This document shows positions 56,470-64,000 of a DNA stretch of 64,000 bases, one piece after another. Under the pieces are notes generated by a model. It worked only from the letters and a program-made list of their open reading frames with translations, was not told the DNA's origin and ran no database searches. The DNA is from Pyrus communis. Lineage: Eukaryota > Streptophyta > Magnoliopsida > Rosales > Rosaceae. Numbering within the stretch: the first letter of the stretch is position 1; every line of letters starts with the position of its first letter. The stretch lies in contig NC_084817.1 in assembly GCF_963583255.1 (NCBI RefSeq), forward strand, positions 20,007,989 to 20,071,988, read 5' to 3'. A program made the translations under genes and the position numbers.

Positions 56470-58305
56470 GTCTCTTTTATTTATTTATTTATTTTTATTT
56501 AAAACATTCAATCTAAATACAAAAAATAAATAAAAATACGGAAAAGGACAAAAAGATTATGCAGAAATCACTATCCAACTCTAAAAATGTGAATATGTCT
56601 TCCTACAATTTCTAAAAAGATTTAAAAAAAACAAAAACAAAACAAAACAAAACAAAAAAAAACTAGATATATATAGGTAACGAGTTGTTGTAGCGTCAGT
56701 CAATAGTTTGCACTTGATGCTATCACAATCGTTGCTAATTCATGGCTCGCAAACATTATATGTTAATGATTGTTCACTCACAATTGATACTATTCCAATA
56801 TCTAGCATGGTTAAGGGAAAACAATCATAAATGTCAGAAATATACTTTCAATGTTCCTATTTCACTCTTCGTATAATCAATCACATGACAAGCGAGAAAG
56901 AAATATCGAAAGACATACCCCGATTACATATAAGTTACCCTTAATTAATTTCGAGTTCCATAAGGAATCTCACAATACTCACAAGGGTTAGAATCGAAAG
57001 AACACTTTTCGTGGCTGTGATTTTATCACTTAGTTTGTAGTTTGGCACATTACCCCACCATACTCACGAGATTACACTGTTAATCTCAATTACTTGGATG
57101 TCACAACAATTGTTTTCATCTTCAATGGAGAGGGTTAAAGGGTCAAAATATGACATGATTTGAAGGGAAAAAAAAAACCCATCACTAAATGAAGATTGGG
57201 TTAAAAATTAATTAGTGGAGCTCACCAAGTCAAAACATGGCCGAAAAGGCATCGGGTTGGCCAAGTTTGGTCTGATACCCAGCCCGTTTACTTGGGGTCA
57301 CCAATAGCAGATGCATATCTAACTGTCAAATGTTGAAACAAAACCCAATCCACGGCGCGTGCTATTACTCAATTGAATCATTGTTCATGCTCGCTGATTG
57401 TTCTTCATCTCACAAGTTGAGACAAAATTTCCAAAGTTTAACTTTTGGAGTTTCATTGATCACATTAGCCGAATCAAACACCTCAAGAAAAAAAAAATGC
57501 TAAAATAGAGCTTCCTCGGCCTAGTGAGAGACACGAAGCTCGACGACTGGTCCTCTTTTTTTTTTCGTGAATTTTGGTTCAATTGTTTCAAAAAGAACAG
57601 GCTATGCTTAGCTCATTCGATTAGAGATAGTAGATGAATATAGTCTGACACTATTCATCAAAAAGTAATTTCTTGCAAAGCTATAAATCTGAACAAAATT
57701 ATATTTAGTCCATTCAATTAGAGACGGCCATAGAAGCCAAAACCAAAGAAAAAAGACATAAAATTGCGAATAGGCTCCAAAACCACAACTTTGAGATGCT
57801 ACAAATACAATCCAAATAATAACAAATGCACAATGATTTGGATATTTTTTAGAAGATGCTCAAGTCAATTATAAATTTCATCAGTACTCGCTCACGAGAC
57901 CCTTGTCTATTACTTTTCTACAAACGCCACAGAAGGTACAAAGCATACGGCAGCCAAGGTTGCATGCAGTGCCGCACACTTCACACATGATATGAATCAT
58001 GAATTATGAAACGATGTGACTAAATTTTTTACTATATACTCTGGTGTATAATATTTTTCAGAAGAATGAAGAGTTAGATGTATAGTTAAATATCTAACAG
58101 GTAAGAGTTTAACGGTCACAAATATCGATAAATAGTACACACCGATGCATACTAGAAAATTCGTGAATTAACTTTTGTGATCAATATATGTAGTTCCAAT
58201 TTTATGTCTATGATTGAAAGAATGCAATCTCTAATGGAAGGGTGCATATGTTACGCCTTGATCTTGACATACGTCTATAGGATTAACATGTGGCACTCAG
58301 GTGCA
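56470..58305. other. Intergenic, AT-rich
   Basis: No gene or RNA is visible. An AAAAC run lies at about 56628-56660. Confidence 0.4.
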
Positions 58306-58431
58306 TGGGTGCAAGGAAATACAAATAAGAAATACTGAACTGAAATTCACAATATTTACAACAAAATGTAACTAACGCTCACTAGGGTGACAAGCCCTTA
58401 GGCTCCCAAAAAGACAGTCCAAAATAAATAC

Positions 58432-61106
58432 CAAGGTTCTAAAAATTGTTAGGTGCTAGTCGGGCGGCGGGTAAGGGCCTAACGCCTAGGCGGCCTAAGC
58501 GGATTTATGTAAATTTATTATATATCTTGTAAATAAGTGTGTGACAGCCCGTCCCGAATTATTCGTACCGTAGGTGTGAATTGACGTTTTTGCCCTTGGT
58601 GGGTATTTGTTATTTTGGGTGGTTGTTGTGTTGTTTGGCTGGTTGCATCTGGACCACACACTTACCCTCATCCTTATCTCCTTCCCCCGTGTACCTTCTC
58701 TGTCTCGAACAGTCTCTCTCTCTACTTCTCCATTTGTACAGACGAGACCCAAAACCCTTGTAAACGTTGCAGATCGAGGTGGAAAATTATACCCTTGTGT
58801 TCGTGAAGACCATACGAGTTCAACCATACCAATTTCAGGTAAGGAATCCTTCAATTTCACGTCGAACCAGGAATCTTTGTTTTGGTCACTGTTCATGCAC
58901 ACGTGAAATGTTGTTTTTCAGAGAATTTGAAGCTTATAGGAAGCTTAATGAGGTCCTTAGGAAACTCGGGGTGGTTCGTTGGAAGGATTTGGACGTCAGG
59001 ATCGTGAGTTGCAAATTTGGCTGATTTTCCTCGAATTTCTCCGGCGAGATCCTGTGATCTTTGAGGTTTCAAATAGGTATAACGTTGTTCTACTCATCTC
59101 CAACTTTCCATTGGTGCAAATTTCATAGAAATTGGTGAAGAAACAAGTGAGAAACGAAGATTTGAAAATTTTCCAGTTTTCCGGCGACCGGCGATTCGCC
59201 GGAGAATAAGACGGAATATTTCGTCAGTTTGGACAGAATATTCTGACGCCGTCAGTCAGTTTTAACGGAATCTGTTAGGGTTTAACAGAATATTCCTGAC
59301 GGTGTTAACTGACGCCGTCAGTGTGCCTGGCACGTGGCCGTGCGTGGGAGACGCGTAGGGCCGTGCCCTCGCAGGCGCGTGGAGCCTCGAAAAATTATTT
59401 TAAAATTATGGGGATGTTTGTGAGGTTGAGTAGATCACGTTGGTGTATTCACACACCCCATTTGAGCATTGTATGAGAAGTTATTACGTAGTTTTGGTTA
59501 TGTGCTTTAATTGACATTTTTATAGTTGTTTCGCATATAGGTGAAACCTATCCCGAGGACGAGCGCAGTCACTCAAGGCAAGGGGGTTACGACCCTTCCA
59601 CATATCAGTGAGTGGGCTTTTGGTTTTCCGTATATACCTATATACTTTTGGTTTTTCCCAGAAAATGAAATGGAATGTTTATATGTTTTAAATGCCATGC
59701 ATAGCGTTTGCATATTTATTTATGCATTAGTAGTTGCATATATGTATGTTTGGTGTTGCGGACACGCAGGTAAGTGACAGGTAAGTTTATGGTTTATGGT
59801 TGTGAATTAGTGGTTACGTGAGATGCATAGAGAGCTCATAACTTGCACCCCCGATGTTAGTGCTCCCGCCCAGAGTAGGGCACAGTCTTTCACGTGATGT
59901 TCACCTCCCGTACCACACGCTCATCTTGGATCCAAGTTAAGTGCACAGCCCTGTCGTACAGACCACTATAGGTGGTTCCGACTCATAGGTGACTCGCGAT
60001 TATTCGCCCAATCTTCATGTGATCGTAGCACTTGAGCTTATTTATTTACACTCAGTCCTGTCGTACAGACCACTTTAGGTGTTTCCGACTCGTGTGCAGG
60101 TATAGTTAGTGAGTTGGGGATTTGAGCTCTAGATTCAGCTGTACAGGCCACGTTAGGTGACTCCGGCTAACATGTTACATTGCATTGATTGACATTGACT
60201 GGATTACTTATATTTTATGTGGAGGCATTCGACATGGCATATTTTTTAACATGTTTTTGATATATGTGTATATTTTATTTCTGGCAAACTATACAGGTTT
60301 TACGGCGAGGGGTTAGAACTTTTGATAATGAAATGATTTTGAAAAGCTTTGTTTTTGCCCACTCACATTTTTTGTTTTGCGCCCCTCCAGGTTCTATTTT
60401 GGTTTGCTCTTTTGGTGGCTTACAAGGAATCCACGGCATATCTGACAAATTATCACCAGTGTAGGACCACATCTGGGTGTGTTTAGCTAGTGTTTGTTCC
60501 TCTGGACTGCAATAGGCTTTCTGTGCTCTAAATATTGTTTGTTACACTTACACTTGCACTTGTAAGTTAACTACATTGTTTAGTAGTTTGGTTTTTATTT
60601 ATTCATACTTTTATTTTTATATTTTGCTTCCGCACTGTGCACATGGCTACGCCACCCTCACGTGACGGCTAGCGTGCCTTGATTTCGCTCGGGGTGTGTC
60701 AAGTGTCTATTTACACCTAAAAAAAATTTATACTTGTATGGATAATAAAAGAATGATAAAATGCAAAAATAGAAGTAGAAGTATACACAAATTATACATC
60801 CAAAAAGTTCAATATTTAAAAAACAGTAAACATATAATCATAATAAGGAGGATTTGGATGATAGACTAAATTCTTCTTGTTCATGAATCATGATCCTTGT
60901 TTTGGATTAGACATACACTAAATTATTTAACCTTGTTGTATCTAGTTTATTTCTTTTCTTTGTATGTATCCCTTCAAAAGTGCTCCAATTCGTTTCACTA
61001 TTGGATGAACTTGTAGTAAATCCATCATTTGCAAATTAGGTACACCATTTCCATAAGTATACTACCATGAAACCAAAAAAGAAAAAAGCACACAATTAAT
61101 AAAAAA

Positions 61107-61144
<38 letters not shown>

Positions 61145-61320
61145 CCTAGGACCGCCTAGGTGCCGCCTAGCTCTCCTCCTAGGAGCCGCCTAGGCCCGCC
61201 TAGCCAGCCTAGGCACCACCTAGCTTCCAACCGATTTTTCCAAATGCCTCGCCCAAAATCGAGGCTGGGCTCCACCGCCCAGCGCCTAGGCGGCCGCTTA
61301 GGCCGATTTTTAAAACAGTG
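58432..61320. mobile_element. hAT-like element, GCCTAGGCGG family, split by a solo LTR
   Basis: Ends CAAGGTTCTAAAAATTG and, reverse complemented from the right, CACTGTTTTAAAAATCG. The perfect 8-bp target duplication ATAAATAC is at 58424-58431 and 61321-61328, diagnostic of hAT. Subterminal CGCCTAGGCGGCC words are inverted at the two ends. Without the nested LTR it is about 720 bp and has no transposase. An AT microsatellite lies at about 61106-61138. Confidence 0.82.
58540..60701 (+). mobile_element. Solo LTR, about 2.16 kb, nested in the hAT-like element
   Basis: Starts TGTGACAGCCCGTCCC and ends CGGGGTGTGTCA. AGTG (4-5 bp; the boundary is ambiguous because bases overlap) flanks both sides. 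The flanks rejoin as AATAAGTG|TCTATTTACACC, which agrees with the uninterrupted relatives at 41900 and 43740. Three diverged repeats with GTACAG(A/G)CCAC and AGGTG lie at about 59950-60170. Frames inside (for example 58607-58906) are not genes. Confidence 0.78.
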
Positions 61321-61429
61321 ATAAATACAAGGAAAGATATAGGGGTAACCTAATCATTCCAAGCTCTCTGTTTGCTATCCCAAGAGCTCCTCGTATCTAC
61401 TAACACATGTCACCTGCACAATCGCCCTT

Positions 61430-62230
61430 ACTATGTGGGAATGGTGCACCCGGCAAAGCAGCAATCCAGATAAAGTACGAAACTTGTGTGGGTGACAATA
61501 ACTCAACATATGTGAAATCATAAAACAAGTTCATCCATCTCAATTTATAAACAGTACCTTGTCCTTTTAGATTAGTTCGTAATTACCAAAGCCTCTCCAC
61601 GGTAGGACAAAAATATTCACTTCTTGTTCATCGACTACATCTTTCATTCCGGCCCTTCGCCTTCCTGCGATTTCCAGACACACATATCTACCTTTGCGTC
61701 ATCCCTTGTGTTTTCTTGCATCAAATTTAATGTCTTGTTACTGCACGGATTATTGACAAGCTTGCAACGGTTCAAAGGTATTCAGTAATTCTGTTATGCT
61801 TTTGTCAGTACACGACCCAAACTCAATGAAAGATGGTAATACACCCGTGTTGTTACTTATACCTTATTGCTGCTATACACTATTCATTTTACATCTGCAG
61901 AAACTTTCTCCACCAGAAGAATACTATGTATCTTAACTGTAATTTCCTCCAAATATTTACAAAGCTTGATGTTCAGTTATGAATACATTTATGTACCTAG
62001 ATGAAGACTATATATCTTAACTTTAATTTCCTATGTTATCATTGATGCTCACATATAATCGTTGAATGTCATTACTAACATGTTTCACTTAATAGGGTGA
62101 TTGTACTAAGTACAAGAATCATGAATTTATTCTAGCCAAGTCCGTAAGGTTGAGGAGGAGATAACATGAAAATTAGATGAATCTCATTTTGTAACAAGAA
62201 GACTGTATTTTAAGTGGACAATGTGTAGGG
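61430..62230. other. Spacer between inverted arms
   Basis: No intact gene. 62137-62240 resembles a scrap of Copia gag-protease (AAGTCCGTAAGGTTGAGGAG, GTGGACAATGTGT), by likeness to 50605-50705. Confidence 0.4.
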
Positions 62231-62231
62231 C

Positions 62232-62815
62232 AATTGTGTAGGTGACAAGTGTTAGGGTTGGTTTGGTATTGATGTGCTTTGAAAAAAAAACTGCTTCTAC
62301 TATACTGTGAAAATAAGCAGCTGTGAAATAAAGCAGCAGAGTGTTTGGTAAACTTTTTTGTAAAAGTGCTTTTGAAAAAAAAAAAAAAAAAAAAAAAACA
62401 GTATTATAGTGTTTGATAAACTTTTATGTAAAACAGATGTGGAAAAAAGCTAGTTTTTGAAAGCTGGGTTTTGCAGCTTTGTGTTTTTGGCTTTTTTCAC
62501 CCAAAACTGTGAAAAAAAAAAAGATAAAGCTGAATGTTTACCAAACATAAAAAAGCTCCCAGCTTTTTTTGATAGCCACTTTTTTCAGAATTACCTCGGT
62601 ACCAAACTAGAGCTTAGTAGATACGAGTAGTTCTTGGGGTAGCTGACAGAGGTCAGAGATTTTGGAGTGATTAGGTTACCTCGATATCTTTTCTTGTATT
62701 TCTTTTGGACTTTCTTTTGGGAGCCTGTGGGCATTGTCCCTAGTGAGGGTTGGTTGCTTTTGTTGAACAGTTGGAAATATTGTGAATTTTAGTATCAGTA
62801 TTCTATTGTGTATCT
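62232..62815 (+). repeat. Inverted-pair repeat, arm 2 (interrupted by a MITE)
   Basis: Reverse-complement partner of 58310-61425. It lacks the hAT-like element and is continuous through that insertion site, but carries the Harbinger MITE 62255-62613 that arm 1 lacks. Confidence 0.75.
62255..62613. mobile_element. Harbinger-type MITE, GGTTTGGTA family, copy 2
   Basis: Starts GGGTTGGTTTGGTATTG and ends ACCAAACTAGAGC, flanked by TTA (62252-62254 and 62614-62616). It closely matches 41213-41558; the main difference is a longer poly-A run at about 62379-62398. Arm 1 of the host repeat has a single TTA at this position. Confidence 0.83.
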
Positions 62816-62819
62816 TGTC

Positions 62820-63400
62820 GCTCAAATTCAAAAGGACATAAATAGCTGATAATTCAATATGCGTGCCATGTAGGCTGTGTAATTTTTAAGAACAACATTA
62901 GTCATCTTACCAATAATAGTCTTATTCTTTACTTATGAAAATTCTTTTATACCTTGTTTATTTTAGCCAATAAAAAGAATTAGAGTTTCTCATAAAATTT
63001 CTTTTTATTTCTCGTTCTTTGATTTGTTAATATAAGTGAAAAGAAAAGAGGTTGAGAATGATGCATATTGTGCAAGCACGACATAAATGTGAGTATAATT
63101 TTATAAATGTTTAAATATTGTTTAGTCCATTATGGTTGTATAATTGTATTTATTAACGATAATTTGTCAAGCATTTGCCTACCCAACGTTAGCATTGTCC
63201 TCTAGCAAACTTGCATGATTTTTTAGTTTTATTCTGGACCCAATTAGGCAAGTGTGCCAATTTTTATCATGTGCTAAAAGTACCACTTGTGTTAATTTAT
63301 TTTGAAAAAGGCCAAAATGGTTTAGACTTTTACTTTATATGCAGAATGTAATTTTTTTTATTGTTTTATTTTATATGCAGAATGTAGTATTTTTTTTCCT
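62820..63400. other. Intergenic, AT-rich
   Basis: No gene is visible. ATTTTATATGCAGAATGTA occurs twice (about 63332 and 63367). Confidence 0.4.
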
Positions 63401-63403
63401 TCA

Positions 63404-63442
63404 AACAAACGATATTATCTACACTAAGTGGGTGAGAGAGTA
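63404..63442 (-). mobile_element. SINE 3' end cut by an LTR
   Basis: CAAACGATATTATCTACACTAAG plus GGGTGAGAGAG is the SINE 3' part; homology stops at 63442, where an LTR begins. Confidence 0.55.
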
Positions 63443-64000
63443 GGTGACACGCCTGACCCTGATATTCCCAAATACCAAGATGGGCACGTGCTGGCCGACA
63501 CCCAAGGGTGACGAAGCCATTTTAACATGCATGCGAGTTATAAAGGAAGAACGAAGGTAAATAAAATAAGTAAACTTAAATTTAATGAAAATGTGCGGAT
63601 GTTGGAACGTGTTCAGGGCATACAATTAATCAAGAATAGTGTGAAACGAATATTACGAAATAAATGAGATTACAAAGAAAGTGGGTCCTACACCGAGAGG
63701 ACTTGAAGATACCAATGCGGAAGTGCCATAACGCTAGGATTGTACGCCTCGATTCTAAGTCCTGAAGGGAGCGCAAAACAAAACGTGAGTGGACCAAAGT
63801 TTATAATAATAATACTAAGTAAAACCGTTTTCTTTCTGAACATATTAGCCCTTTATTTTGAAAATAATATAATACTACATAATAGGTTTTTTTTTTCTAG
63901 AAACTCTAACATGCCAAAAATGTTCGTATACAATAAATTCATCTCTAAAAGTGATATTGAAAGCACCCGCAGACAAATCCGTAAAAGCTCATAAATCAAC
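63443..64000. mobile_element. LTR, left end only, continues beyond the window
   Basis: Begins TGACACGCCTGACCCTGATA inside a SINE; such starts are typical of plant Gypsy LTRs and of the reverse complement of the families ending GGGTCGGGGCGTGACA. The right end lies outside, so solo or full-length status is unknown. Confidence 0.5.

Larger units (their letters stand above)
58310..61425 (-). repeat. Inverted-pair repeat, arm 1 (interrupted)
   Basis: Host pieces 58310-58431 and 61321-61425 together are the reverse complement of 62232-62815. Shared blocks include GGGAGCC(T)...CCTAGTGAG, AATATTGTGAATTT, TGATTAGGTTACC and TTAGTAGATACGAG. Arm 1 is split by the hAT-like element 58432-61320. Confidence 0.75.

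Noticed and set aside
58581..59024. Several overlapping frames of 60-99 codons
   Set aside because: They lie inside the solo LTR 58540-60701 and show no family features.

Overview
The window is nuclear DNA from a flowering plant. Genes have GT-AG introns and plant-specific families are present (BURP protein, pectin methylesterase, ROP GTPase-activating protein, nepenthesin-type aspartyl protease). Between the genes lie dense, nested plant transposons. The repeat types (a Cassandra element, a tRNA-derived SINE ending in ATCGTTTGTT, abundant MITEs) look like Rosaceae, most likely the apple/pear tribe; that assignment is inference from memory of such genomes and was not searched.

Layout. 1-1.8 kb: LTR-like sequence and two adjacent MITEs. 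2.1-3.7 kb: a four-exon BURP gene (+) with a SINE fragment in intron 3. 4.5-9.6 kb: a broken gag into which a solo LTR inserted, itself split by a PIF/Harbinger DNA transposon. 9.9-12.2 kb: SINE and MITE pieces. 12.2-21.9 kb: a REN1-like PH-RhoGAP gene (+) with 22 coding exons. 22.5-23.4 kb: an intronless mitochondrial dicarboxylate carrier (-), convergent with it. 24-43 kb: gene-poor, with MITEs, SINEs, two solo LTRs with target duplications, a complete Cassandra element, a tandem array abutting a tRNA-Ser(GCT) gene, and a perfect 130-bp duplication. 44.1-46.0 kb: a two-exon pectin methylesterase with inhibitor pro-domain (+). 47.1-48.8 kb: a single-exon DUF7870-type gene (+) whose leader carries a 70-codon upstream ORF. 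49.3-51.8 kb: a deleted Copia element. 53.1-54.5 kb: an intronless AED3-like aspartyl protease (-). 55.5-56.4 kb: a long-terminal-inverted-repeat element enclosing methionine synthase gene fragments. 58.3-62.8 kb: an inverted repeat pair, one arm carrying a hAT-like element split by a solo LTR, the other a Harbinger MITE. The end holds the start of another LTR.

The host genes do not form a pathway or cluster. Three (BURP protein, pectin methylesterase, aspartyl protease) look secreted, to cell wall or apoplast; the others act in ROP signalling, mitochondrial transport, or an unknown role. No new multi-gene system was found. The most useful leads are the upstream ORF of the DUF7870 gene, the captured methionine synthase fragments, and the nested insertions for which this window itself supplies the empty sites.
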